NCBI GenBank assembly: GCA_032871835.1
Contig: CM065302.1
Location: forward strand, 5,083,094-5,147,093
Length of the DNA: 64,000 nt
Reading direction: 5' to 3'
From: Dipteronia dyeriana
Lineage: Eukaryota > Streptophyta > Magnoliopsida > Sapindales > Sapindaceae
The translations under genes and the position numbers were made by a program. Below the pieces are notes generated by a model that worked only from the letters and a program-made list of their open reading frames with translations, did no database searches and was not told where the DNA came from. Shown here one piece after another: positions 20,764 through 30,305 of the stretch (positions within the stretch are counted from its first letter, which is position 1; the number at the start of each line of letters is the position of its first letter).

Positions 20764-22610
20764 TTACCCTTTTCGGGTCTGGCTCAACCGTGTTAACGTC
20801 GAAGTTATTCCTTGCTTATATTGCTTCTCTGATTCCTGAGGTCGTTCTCGGTTGCTTCTCCCAGTAGAGGGTCCTCCGAAAATTGTATGTATTATTTGAT
20901 TGGCTTCGCGGCTGGTTCTTTGATTTTGACCAAGGTTGTGATCAACCTTGATTTCTTTCTTAGTTTCTGATCTCTCATCTTTTTTCAAGATTACATCCCG
21001 CAGGTGCCCTTCCCGAATAAGAGTCTCTAAGTAATCTCTGAGCTGAAAACACTTTGAAGTCTCATACCCGGTTTCTTTGTGAAACCTGCAATACTTGGTT
21101 GTATCTCTCCGGGCGAACTGAGATTGTCGCTGCGGTTCTTGCACCATATTCTTCTCTTCCAAGATGGCTAAAATTTCTTCTTGTTTTTTTTTCCGAAGAG
21201 GGATGTAATTGGTATATCTGCCTTGGTATTTCTCTGTGGACCGTTCGGCATTAAGCCCATTACCCCCATCCTTGTTTTTCTCCTTGTCGTTCCCTTTCTG
21301 TTTTTCCTTTTGGTTCTGCCCCTTGGATTCAGTATCCTTCTGTTCGGGCTTTCCTCCGTGCATACAGCTTCCTCATGTAGCTAACTCTTCTTCCTCGGCC
21401 AGAGCGTATCCTCCTGCCATATCCATCATGTCGGCATACCTAGTCAGCCGTGCTCTTCTCAAATCAAAGGATAGTCGTCCAAATTGCAAGTTATTGGTGA
21501 AGGCAGCAATAATTGCTTCATCATTAGTACTGCCAATTTCTGATACTGCATTGCTGAACCGACCCAAGTACTTTTTTAATGACTCATCCTTCCCCTGCTT
21601 TATTTGAGAGAGGTAGGCCACCGACTTTTCCTGTGAACATTGCTCAGGAATTGCCTTGAGAAGCTCTTGCTCAGCTCGCTGAAATTTCTGACGCTCGTCG
21701 GTGGCAGTCTTCTGAACCATCTTGACCTTGTGTCCCCCAGTGTTTGCTAAAAGTTGAGACATAATAGGGGGTCATTGCGGGCATATTGAGCCATGGCACT
21801 TTTATAGCGTCTAACGTGCTCCTTTGGATTTGTATCTTTTTTGAATTGCTCCACATATGGCATCCTGAATTTTTCTGGGAAAGGGGTCCGCAAAATCTCC
21901 TTGGTGAATGGACTGTCAGAGTCATCGTCAGATAGATCGTTACAGCCATAACGTCTGACCAGTGCCTCCATCTGCTGCCTGTTATTCTCAATTTCTCGAG
22001 TTAGGCTCTGGATCGTGACATCTCTGTGCCCCATCGGACTTCCCCGACGGTTAAACCGTTGGGTTATCGTCATTCTTTCCTCAGACTTTTCACTCTGATG
22101 TCGGTCCTCTCATGTGACTCCATGATGACGTTTGCGATGGTGTTGATCACTGTCTTCTGATGATGACCGACCTCTACGCAGGCCGTGTTTACGATGTTTG
22201 GCACGTACTGTTTGATTGTTGTCCAGTCTCTGGTGATGTTCCTCTTCAAGTGTTTTCTGTCCAGCCGGGTTGATTGGGGAAGAGTTCCTTCTGGTTTCAG
22301 ACATAGTTATTCCTGGCCCAACCACCATCGAACGGAGCCTTGCAGGTGGAAGATTGGGAGTATGTGCTCCTACAGCCAGTAGATCAATCTCTTCCCTTGC
22401 TGCGTTAGTCACCAATTGTTGCAAGGCCTCTTGGAAACGCAGCGTAAGATCTCTGCTGGTTGGAGGAACTTGCTGGATCCCCGCCAGGTGCACAGGCTGG
22501 TTTTCTATGTTTGCTGCAGGATCTTGTGATGTATTACCAACATGGAAATCGCCTGGTGATTTTTGGCCATTCCCTGAACTACTTCTGCTTCCTACCATGG
22601 CTTTTAACAA
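20764..22610 (-). pseudogene. Element C gag
   Basis: Minus-strand polyprotein in three pieces. The N-terminal disordered region (22610-22110) has SSGNGQKSPGD and a His/Arg-rich end. The capsid (22073-21373) has PFPEKFRMPYVEQFKKDTNP, LKKYLGRFSNAVSEIGSTND and SFDLRRARLTRYADMMD. A Lys/Glu/Gln-rich tail (21363-20764) carries the zinc-finger-like CRFHKETGYETSKC. One stop near 22107, a frameshift near 21755 and another near 21368 separate the pieces. Motif order matches Retand/Ogre-side Tat gag proteins more than that of A/B, but exact lineage is inference. Confidence 0.83.
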
Positions 22611-22625
22611 GTTCGGAGGTTCAAA

Positions 22626-22643
22626 CCCCTCTTTCTAACGCCA
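22626..22643 (-). promoter_or_regulatory. Element C primer-binding site
   Basis: On the minus strand TGGCGTTAGAAAGAGGGG begins 2 bp after the LTR terminus. It is a variant of the TGGCGCC-type PBS used by Tat and Athila elements. Confidence 0.65.
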
Positions 22644-22645
22644 AT

Positions 22646-23529
22646 TGTTGACGTCGATTTCTGGATTGTATCAGAAAAGCCAACAAGAATTGGATTTCGG
22701 CTATTAATTCAAAGAGAAAGAGATTCAGAGAGAGTAACAAAGACACAAGTTTTACGTGGTAAAACTCCGATGACCAGAGAAACGTCCACGGGTGGTTGAA
22801 GGATCAACCAAGCCAAAATCCACTATGAAAATAGGATGTTTACAAGCTCTCGATCTCTCTTTCTTCTCTCTGTATTTTTCTATTTTTTGTTGTGTTTGCT
22901 ATATTGCCTATATCTTTCGAAGCAGATTATGGGTCTATTTATATGCTTATAGAACCCTAATCTGCTTTGTACAAGTAATACAAGATCTTTGTATTTAATT
23001 GTGATTCGGTTACTTGCTTGAGTTTGATTTGTCTTCTTTTCTATTTCGGAGTCTCTTATGAAAATCGAGTGGGATTCTAGTAGTGTAGTTCAATTCGGAC
23101 TTGTTTCCTTATAAGAATGTAGTCTTCGTAAAGAAATCAAGTTATTTCCTGATTGTTGACTCTTCTAACTTAATGTTCCATTTTGTTTGGGATTCCTTCC
23201 TGATGGATATCTTCGCGTATTTAATGACTTAATCCGTGTGAAATAGGCACCAAGTTCTTACTCGAGTCGTATTTATTCCCGAGTAAGAGTAATACCTGAT
23301 GGTCCCGAGTAGCGTCGTTTGAGCCAGAGTGGAAGCCTTGTTTAACCAGTCCCAAATGCTGTTAGCTGATCCCGAGTAGGTTGTATTCTATATATGCTTA
23401 CTCGGGCTTTTCTTCTCTTTAACGATGCCTTGTAGGATACTTCCTGAGTGCCCATTTGGGGGTCCACCTGACTATTTTCTCCTTTCTGTCAATGACGTGT
23501 ATGCTTGGTAAAATTCACATACGACAACA
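22646..23529 (-). repeat. Element C 5' LTR
   Basis: The segment starts TGTTG at 22646 and ends CAACA at 23529 on the plus strand, giving inverted terminal pentamers. It adjoins the PBS and gag start on its left. A partner LTR is not in the window. A TATATATGC-like sequence at about 23390 (minus: GCATATATAG) may be the TATA box. Confidence 0.72.
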
Positions 23530-23757
23530 TCGACAAAATCTTTTGTAGGATTGTCTCGAAACCAGGAATAGTCGTAACACAGCCTGATTGTTTCAGGAAT
23601 TACACTGGTCTATGCTCGCCACATCACTCATGCAATTAATAAGAAGTTTCCTTCGAGATTTTTGTTAATGATAAAGGAGGGAATTTTTTTTGATTAAAAT
23701 AGGAAATCTGACTTCAACCCCAACTCAATCACCGGTGTTCAAGTTAGAGGGGACTTC
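23530..23757 (+). other. Element A 3' UTR and polypurine tract (resumed)
   Basis: The stretch from about 23695 matches the B 3' UTR (AATCTGACTTCAACCCCAAC, AAGTTAGAGGGGACTTC) and abuts the A 3' LTR. It is what remains of the A 3' end after B and C. Bases 23530-23690 have no recognisable content. Confidence 0.7.
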
Positions 23758-24884
23758 TATTAATAGACAAATTTGGCTATGGACCAAAGATAAATATTCC
23801 ACTCTCCTTGCCCGATTCCAAGCCTGAGATCATCCACCACGGAACCCTGGACCCTAGGATCAAGTTTTGGAACCACCCCGAAGAAGTAAGGAAAGGTCAT
23901 CGAACTTAGGAACCATCCAAGGTGAAGCCCGATACAAATGAATCGAGCTCCTTCTACCAAATCATGGTTCTCCGAGGTCGAAACTACCTTGTAACCTCCC
24001 TAGGAGCCCGCCATCCTCTCCAGATCTAAGTGAGAGTCTGTTAATCAATGGGTGCATACCTCGGAAATGCCTCATCTAGCCAGGAGAAGATTCAGACCTA
24101 TCTAGACAGGTAGTAGGAAGCACGCCAAAAGCCCCGCTGTCACCAATGAGTGCCCATGGGGTTATCCCAAGCTCCAAGGGACTTGGAAAGGTCGATCCGA
24201 GCCTCTTATACCACAACCAGGGTAAGGATTTACCTCGCCTCACGAAACAGTGAACACCGTACTCGACGACCTCCTAGAAGAATCACGCCATGAAGGCACA
24301 AGATCATATCCACACCTACTAAACATTAAATTGCCACGTATGTGCGGAGCAAGAGATTGAGTCCAAAGAGGAAACAAAATTATCTCCAAAAGAGATATTC
24401 TCAACTCCGTCATTAATCCAAAGTCAATGACTTTTAAATAAGAGATCCCGCCCGATAAGAAGGGAAGAGATTCAGAGAATCACGGTGGGAGAGTCATAAA
24501 TTTAACCTATTTGGACTGTGAATAAAGAAGCCCAAATATGCATTAAGAATGAGGGGTCAATAGAGGAAAAAGAAACAAAAGGATGAGTCATGGCCTAAAT
24601 TCTATAATCAGAACACGGTCGTCGTTGTATTATATTATTCGACAGGTGCGAGGTTGCGACCTTACTATATCCTAGTGAGATTGAGAGTGATCGAGAGATT
24701 TTTGTATGAAATACACGATCTATAATAAAGAGATATATTCCCATTTTCAATATATTCACGCTTGAACACCCACATTTATTCAAACAAGGTAGGTACGAGG
24801 TATATACCCCTGCCGCCACCTCCGTGGTAACGGTCTCGATGGTGTTGCTAAAATTTCTCATCTCAAGTAAATTTTCCGTTAACA
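23758..24884 (+). repeat. Element A 3' LTR
   Basis: Starts TATTAATAG (mutated TGTTA) and ends GTTAACA at 24884. It is collinear with the 5' LTR at 213-1336, including CCCGCCCGATAAGAAGGGA near 24447 and the U5 end. The following AGAGG is the right target duplication. Confidence 0.9.
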
Positions 24885-24889
24885 AGAGG

Positions 24890-26165
24890 TTTGTTCTATT
24901 TTCTGAGTTGACTCAGGTCTGGGAGCTTCCTTCTTCTAGCGCCTCGCCGTTCTCATATCATCGTGCTACATCTTGACCTTGAGTTGTTCATCAATTTCGA
25001 CTTGCTCTAGAGCCCGATCATAGGCCTCCTGATAGGTCTCTAGAGGTCGCTTGGCGAAGGATGGAAAAAGCTTACCCGCCCACAGGTTCTGCCGGAAGTT
25101 GGCAAAGATCTCTTTCTCAACGAAAGCTCTTATCTCGATAACTTCCTCATGGAAGCATTCCACGTATAACCAGAGTGTTTCACCTCGCTCCTAGATCACA
25201 TACTGCATGTGTTTGGGATCCTTTGGATGCGGTTTGACCCATTGAAACTGCGAACAGAAATCTATTGATAGTTTTGTGAAAGAATCCACGATACCAGCAG
25301 GCAGCTTCCTGAACCAAGTCTTTGCGTAGTCAGTCAAGATGGTAGGGAACATCCTGTACATGGCAGCCCTGGTAGTATTCTGGACTTCCATTTGCTGGAT
25401 AAAGCTCTCCAGGTGGCTCAAGGGGTCTTCTGTTCCGAAAAACTTATTTGTCGGCATCTTGAATTTTAGTGGGAAGTTCAACTTCTAGATCCTTCTTGTG
25501 AGGAGAGCATTCATCTCGCTCAAAGGATCCTTCTTGTCATCCTTGTGCTTTCCCTTATTTATCTACTGGATTTCTTTCTGTAGCTTTGCCAACTGATCTC
25601 CCAAGTGTTTGTTCATGAGTTTCTTTGAGTTGACCTCAGATTCCTCACCATCGGATCCCTCTGATGAACTGGCGATTTCCACCTGGTCTCATCTATGAAC
25701 GGGATCTGCTCGGAGGTTTTACTGGTTACCTTCCTATCTAGCACGGGCTTCCCTTCTTGTTGCCGCCGAGTTAGGATTCTCTTGTTGCCCCCAGGGCAAA
25801 GCATCCACGGTAGATTTAACTTGCCTGGGCTAGTATCCCGGATCAAAGGTCGAAGCCCGACCCTATCATGGGCTGGCTCTAATAGAGAAGGCCTCAACCG
25901 ATCGAAGGCGAATTGCCTGGTTCCTGGCCTTTTCAGCTCTCCCTAAGTGTTGGGATTTGCTGGTTGAACCGTGATGCCCTCAGTGAGCTGACAAAGGCGG
26001 GCGTTTACCACAAAGGCCACCGCTTACTAGTCAAGTGCGGCCTTGCTTATCATAGGAGGACTAAAAGCACACGCAATGGTTGGCTGGGTCGAAACTTGGT
26101 TACGGTGTCTAGATTTCCTTCCCTTCCTCGGGGGCCTTTTCGCTTTGATACAATCGAAGGTTGTT
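24890..26165 (-). pseudogene. Element D gag, interrupted by element A
   Basis: Minus-strand gag with, in order, the N-terminal helical region (near 26100-25990), a Pro/Arg linker, an acidic SSEGSDGEE-type patch (near 25670), NFPLKFKMPTNKFFGTEDPL, the capsid core (LTDYAKTWFRKLPAG, ERGETLWLYVECFHEEV) and FANFRQNLWAGK. It ends at 24885 in the basic linker after the capsid, where A is inserted. Stops near 25488, 25188 and 24963 and frameshifts are present. Similarity to the B gag is high throughout. Confidence 0.85.
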
Positions 26166-26264
26166 CCAAAGCCTCGGGGTTGTCCTAGTGAGGAGCGGAG
26201 CCTCATAGCTTCTGTAAAATAACAAACACATAACTGTTGGTTTGATTAACTGGGTGTGGATTTT

Positions 26265-26282
26265 TTCCCACAGACGGTGCCA
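26265..26282 (-). promoter_or_regulatory. Element D primer-binding site
   Basis: Minus-strand TGGCACCGTCTGTGGGAA lies 5 bp from the LTR end at 26288. It differs by one base from the B PBS. Confidence 0.85.
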
Positions 26283-26287
26283 AAAAA

Positions 26288-27455
26288 TGTTAACAAAATA
26301 TTTATTCGGGGTGAGAAATTCCAGTTAACACCATCGGGATCACTACAACGGAGGAGGTGGTCAGGGTTTGGAACGTTTGGTACCTGGATTGTTTGAACAA
26401 AGGTAGTGCTTAAATGTGAATACAATAAGAAAGGGAATATAGTGCTTTATTATAAATAATTTATGTCGTACAAAAATCTCTCAATCTCACTAGGGTACAA
26501 TAGGATGGCAACTTCGTGCCTGTCGAATAGTAGAATACATCGATGGTCGTGTTTTAATTACATAATTTAGGCTAAACTCAACTCTCTCAATGTCTGTTTT
26601 TCTTCTCATCCCCCTCCCCCCACGTCTCTTGCATACTTGGGCGCATTTATACACCGTTCAACTGGGTCAACTCCTGATTCTCCCGCCATTATTTTCTTAA
26701 TCAAATCCCTTCCTTATCAGGCGGGATCCTTCGTTTAAATGTTATTGACTTGGGCTTAATTACGGTATCGAGAATATCTGGAATGGGGATAAGTTTGTTT
26801 CCTTTTTAGACTCGATCACTTACCCTGCACGTACGCGATGGTTCAATGTTTGTTGGAGCGTAGATATGATCTTGTGTACCTTCAAGGTATGACGCCCCAT
26901 GGAGGTCGTCGAGCATGGTGTGTGCTCTCTTAAAGTGTGAGATCGGTATATCTATTTCCTGGTTTTGATGTTAGGAGCTTGATTTGACCTTTCCAGGTCC
27001 ATTGGAGCTTGATATGGTCCCCCTGTGGGTGCTATTTGGTAGGAGTGAAGTTACGACGAGCTTCCTCTTACCTACCCAGATAGGTCAAGATCTTCCTTCG
27101 GAGAAGTGGAGCAATGATGTAGTGCGAGCTTGGTGCCTGATAGGTCTCTCTCTGGGCTTGGAGAGAATGGCGGGCTACTGATGAGGTTGCGAGGCAATCT
27201 TGACCTTGGGGAGCCTAGATCGTCATGCATCCGGCTTTTCCTGAATTCTTGCTTCGGTGTTAGAAGCTCGATTCGATCGTATCAGGCTCCACCCTAGGTG
27301 TTTCCAGACTCGTCGACTCTTCCTCGCATCTGCAGGGTGGCTCCACAGCTCGACCCCAGGACCCGGGGTTCCATGTGGGTAATCTCGGGCTTATACTCGG
27401 GCTGAGAGAGTGAAAATTTTCCCTTTGGTCCCTAGCCAAAATTTATCTACTAACA
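26288..27455 (-). repeat. Element D 5' LTR
   Basis: Plus-strand ends are TGTTAACA (26288) and CTAACA (27455). Read on the minus strand, it holds the conserved GATAAGGAAGGGA box (complement of tcccttccttatc, about 26704-26716) with the GCGGGATCC flank, a TATA box GTATAAATG at about 26646-26653, and a U5 ending in GTTAACA. About 1168 bp. Confidence 0.85.
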
Positions 27456-27460
27456 ATAAT

Positions 27461-27776
27461 TACACACCCTGTGAAGAAGAGGTAAGAGAGATTGTTGAAA
27501 AAGAAGGATCGTTCACTCTCGATAAGATGGAAATTGTAGAGGTGAATTAGGATCCTAGTGACGATCCCATCAACGAAAGGTTTTTGTTCAACAAGTACGA
27601 GAGTGGGAAAAATGTTGCAAATTGTATAAGAGCTGTTTCAGAATCCATGCTTGCTACTCACTTTGGAGAGAGTTGACATTTTGTTCACTAGATATGCACA
27701 CCATGTGGCTCACCATCTGGCTTTGGAGAAGACAAAGTACATCAATATAGTTATCTCTATGACAAAAATAAAATAG
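27461..27776 (+). pseudogene. SABATH carboxyl methyltransferase last-exon remnant
   Basis: Immediately after the D LTR, plus-strand translation gives YTPCEEEVREIVEKEGSF, LDKMEIVEV, a stop at 27548, DPSDDPINERF, GKNVANCIRAVSESMLATHF, a frameshift near 27670, then DILFTRYAHHVAHHLALEKT and YINIVISMTK before a stop at 27774. This is the C-terminal third of plant SABATH enzymes, which methylate carboxyl groups of salicylate, benzoate, jasmonate or similar acids using SAM. It is a dead host-gene fragment: one stop, one frameshift, no upstream exons. D appears to have inserted into this gene. Confidence 0.82.

Positions 27777-27778
<2 letters not shown>

Positions 27779-27838
<60 letters not shown>
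27779..27838. repeat. (AT)n microsatellite
   Basis: About 29 AT dinucleotides directly after the methyltransferase remnant. Confidence 0.97.
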
Positions 27839-27840
<2 letters not shown>

Positions 27841-27843
27841 GTG

Positions 27844-28008
27844 TTTCAGTTAGTGTGCACTGATATAAAATATATCAGTGCGTTGCATGTGGACCTTCGA
27901 TTATAGAGAAGTTTTGACAAGTGCATACACTTTGAGTCAAAGTATGTAAATCTAATGGTTTACATCCAACGAACTAACGAATTTATATCAGTGCGCACTG
28001 ACTTGAAA
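27844..28008. mobile_element. 165-bp terminal-inverted-repeat element (MITE-like)
   Basis: TTTCAGTTAGTGTGCACTG at the left end and, reverse-complemented, TTTCAAGTCAGTGCGCACTG at the right end continue into GATATAAA to give a 26-27-bp inverted repeat. Each arm also contains a self-complementary core (CAGTGCGCACTG on the right). No coding capacity and no clear target duplication because the flanks are AT repeats. Family not identified. Confidence 0.65.
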
Positions 28009-28226
28009 ATTTTTATATATATAAGTATCATTTGAACGTGGTATACTGGTATGTAAAACTTTTAATAAATAAATTGATCAAATAATATCGAAACTTTAAT
28101 AATAAATTTCTATAGTTAGAAGAGGCAAAGCTGTGATGCAAGCCAAATTAAAATCCTATATTAGAGAAGGAAATATATATCCTTTTGGTTTTGTTTGGAG
28201 GATGAGACCTCTTTTATGTATCAAAT
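28009..28226. other. AT-rich intergenic sequence
   Basis: No gene-like feature recognised. A 95-codon ORF that starts at 28133 has no motif and crosses the direct repeat at 28227, so I do not call it a gene. Confidence 0.4.
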
Positions 28227-28517
28227 GGCTTCTTATTAAATCACTTTTATGTATTACTATTATTAGGACAGATTGCATAAACATCTATCGACACAAACAC
28301 CCCTTATTGCAGGAATGTGCAATTTTTGTTCAATACTGTACAAATATATTAACATTTTCATTTACTTGTTTAATAAAAAGGCAAATTGATCAACAGACAC
28401 TCCTTTTATTAATTAAGTAAATGAAAATGTTAAAATATAGGCTTCTAATTAAATCTATTTTGTGTCATTAGGACAAATTGAAAAAACAGCTATTGACACA
28501 AACACCCTTAACCAGGA
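28227..28517. repeat. Direct repeat pair enclosing an inverted repeat
   Basis: Two diverged copies of an 80-bp sequence (28227-28314 and 28440-28517) share GGCTTCT(T/A)ATTAAATC, ATTAGGACA and GACACAAACACCC. Between them, 28351-28380 and 28403-28431 form a 29-30-bp inverted repeat (AACATTTTCATTTACTT and its complement) with a 22-bp loop. Probably a decayed fold-back or rearranged transposon remnant. Confidence 0.7.
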
Positions 28518-28990
28518 GCTAATTCATTGTTGTCTATGGATGTCAAGTCGAACTTTGTGGTGAAATTCGCCGAATTGACGTGCCATCTTGGGAGGAACAT
28601 AAAGAGCAGAAGACCTACCATGCCACGTCGACAAAAGTCAACCGCTAGTCACGGCCCAAGACACATCATCCAAGTTAGGCACGTCACTATAGTTCATCAA
28701 TGAAGCCAGAAGTTTGCACATCAAGCAAGCCGAATCGGGCAAGAGACCTGAATATGCAAGAGATCTGCTCTGTTTGTCGAGATGTCCTCGTCCAGTTAAG
28801 GAGATTTCTAGTTTCGTTGAACTACAAGAGATCTCATCCGAAAAGGTAACAAACACATTCTCTTTAAAGAAACAAAATCCATATCAAGCAACGACATAAC
28901 ACCAATCAGGAAAGAATCTCAATCGGTCTGCAATATCTGAGTTTCAGCAGGATTCAAATTAATGAGTCCACCGATTATACCCCAAGACAA
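28518..28990. other. Unassigned intergenic sequence
   Basis: Less AT-rich than the surroundings, with short ORFs on both strands and no recognised domain. Possibly part of an old LTR, but no partner was found in the window. Confidence 0.35.
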
Positions 28991-29085
28991 GATGAGGTTA
29001 GTCCAGTGGTATGCCCGCACCCATACACCATACTGTTGTTGGTTCAAGTCTCACCCCCTTTTCTAAACCCAAGTTATTGTAATAT
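28991..29085 (+). mobile_element. tRNA-derived SINE-like sequence
   Basis: GGTTAGTCCAGTGGTATG resembles a tRNA A box and GGTTCAAGTCTCACCCCC, about 45 bp later, resembles a B box (GGTTCAANTCC). The spacing is that of a pol III internal promoter. A tail of AACAAAAACAAAAA follows. Too degenerate to be a tRNA. No target duplication identified. Confidence 0.45.
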
Positions 29086-29139
29086 TTCAAAACAAAAACA
29101 AAAATTGTGTTCCACAAATAAATATCAATAGGTTTTTTT

Positions 29140-29349
29140 CTACCCTTTTTTTGTCGTGGAAATATCTATGTTGATGAACTCCGTCATCTCCACAGCCAAA
29201 TGATACGCCACGGCACCGCATGATTTGCATACCAATTGAATAAAGTGTCCATTATACTCTCTCTAAAATGACTAGCCAGCATTGGTTCTGTTTCAGCTCT
29301 TATACTATTTGCAACATTTTTGGTATCGTCACTAGGCTCCCAATGTAAG
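29140..29349 (-). pseudogene. Second SABATH methyltransferase remnant, opposite strand
   Basis: Minus-strand translation reads EPSDDTKNVANSIRAETEPM, LASHFRESIMDTLFNWYANH, a frameshift, then VAYHLAVEMTEFINIDIS and TTKKG before the stop at 29140. It is homologous to the remnant at 27461-27776 (shared PSDD, KNVAN.IRA, MLA.HF, Y.N..) but inverted and differently damaged. A deletion has removed about 13 codons between PSDD and KNVAN compared with the first copy. It points to a former SABATH gene pair or cluster here. Confidence 0.75.
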
Positions 29350-29492
29350 GAATTCGATTAATACAAACCAACATGCATAGGCACAAAATTAATCTGAGTC
29401 GCAACCTAAACATGTTTTTATATCATGATTAATCAAACCCAATGTATACATATTACTAACACATATCAATTCAAGAGAAAAGTGGAGATAAT
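29350..29492. other. AT-rich spacer between SABATH remnant and Copia LTR
   Basis: No feature recognised. May include intron sequence of the broken methyltransferase gene. Confidence 0.3.
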
Positions 29493-29885
29493 TGATAGCG
29501 GAAGCGTACCTGAATCCATTGACGGGGGTTGGCGGACGGGTTGTGATATTCCAAATTTTCATGACCTTTTTGAATCCTATAGTGTTCTATTTTGCTTTGT
29601 TGATGGGGATACAGACAAGACAAAAGTTATCTTGTAATTTGGGAATCATAACCCTAATACATACAATAAACATATTATTATATGTTTTGCTATTTCTAAT
29701 CCGGCCCCTTATCAAATTAGAAATAGCACTCTAATATCTGCACATTAATTCCATGAAAATTATACCCTTAAGCCTTAATACTTAAAATCTTAATTAGACC
29801 ACTTTAATTTAGGCTTAACCCAAAAGATAGCATAACACATTTAATATTTACATGTGTGGCCTCACATGATGGAATTTTTCCAACA
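29493..29885 (-). repeat. Element H 3' LTR
   Basis: On the minus strand it begins TGTTGGAAAAATTCC, right after a purine-rich ...CAGTGAGAGAT tract typical of Copia 3' ends, and ends GCTTCCGCTATCA. Ends are TG...CA. Its partner is outside the window or deleted, so the inner-most end was set by form only. Confidence 0.65.
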
Positions 29886-30305
29886 ATCTCTCACTGTGCC
29901 ACATATGTAACTTTATAAATGTGTTTGACTTTATGAACTCTAAAATTTTACTATCACAATTTTAGGGTATATCCGAACAATTTCGTCCATTGATTATGTC
30001 GATATAGGATCAAAGCAGCTTTCGTCACTTTTAACGTGACTAAACCCATCAATTGTCATGTATACCAACATAACCAAATGACATAGATCAATCACGGATG
30101 CGTAGTATGGAAATTACATGCAATGTGATCTATACATGTCTATTCCAACTGGTCCTACTTTATTCCTTAGTGAGATCAATACTTAACACAATGTAACATA
30201 ATGAAATGAACTGAATACTTTATTTCTGATCAGAAAAATATCCAAATACTTAAATGTATAAAGATGTTCATAAAGCAATAAAATACAAAATGATACAAAC
30301 TCCCA

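Larger units (their letters stand above)
17581..23529 (-). mobile_element. Element C: second Tat-type Gypsy family, deleted, minus strand
   Basis: On the minus strand the order is 5' LTR (23529-22646), PBS, gag, protease, a joint where RT, RNase H and most of integrase are deleted, a 92-bp tandem repeat and, on the opposite (plus) strand, an antisense ORF. The 3' LTR is missing because the element is cut at 17581. Gag and LTR sequences differ clearly from A, B and D, so this is another Tat family. Internal deletion means it could move only with help from a relative. Confidence 0.82.
213..24884 (+). mobile_element. Element A: Tat-type Gypsy LTR retrotransposon hosting B and C
   Basis: A begins with an LTR at 213-1336 and ends with its partner at 23758-24884. 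Between them, in order, are a PBS, decayed gag, protease, RT, RNase H, a second RNase H, integrase, a tandem-repeat post-pol region, nested elements B and C (8118-23529) and a remnant 3' UTR. The two LTRs have nearly equal length (1124 and 1127 bp) and look roughly 85-90% identical by eye. Flanking 5-bp duplications match 4/5 and element D continues on both sides. The second RNase H after the Gypsy RNase H is a hallmark of the plant Tat lineage. The element is inactive: several dozen stops and mutated catalytic residues. Confidence 0.85.
24885..27455 (-). mobile_element. Element D: Tat-type Gypsy, 5' end, minus strand
   Basis: On the minus strand: LTR 27455-26288, PBS 26282-26265, gag from about 26165 to 24885, then the insertion of A. 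The next gag segment of D resumes at 212-111 left of A. D belongs to the A/B family by gag and LTR similarity. Its protease, pol and 3' LTR would lie beyond the rearranged left edge and are not in the window. The right border abuts a SABATH methyltransferase exon remnant. Confidence 0.83.

Noticed and set aside
20368..22651. Several plus-strand ORFs of 60-130 codons
   Set aside because: They are antisense shadows of the element C gag and protease, which carry the recognisable motifs on the minus strand.
28133..28420. 95-codon plus-strand ORF
   Set aside because: No motif, AT-rich, and it spans a direct repeat and an inverted repeat.
28991..29085. A tRNA gene
   Set aside because: A and B boxes are present but no cloverleaf with acceptor stem can be formed from the flanks.
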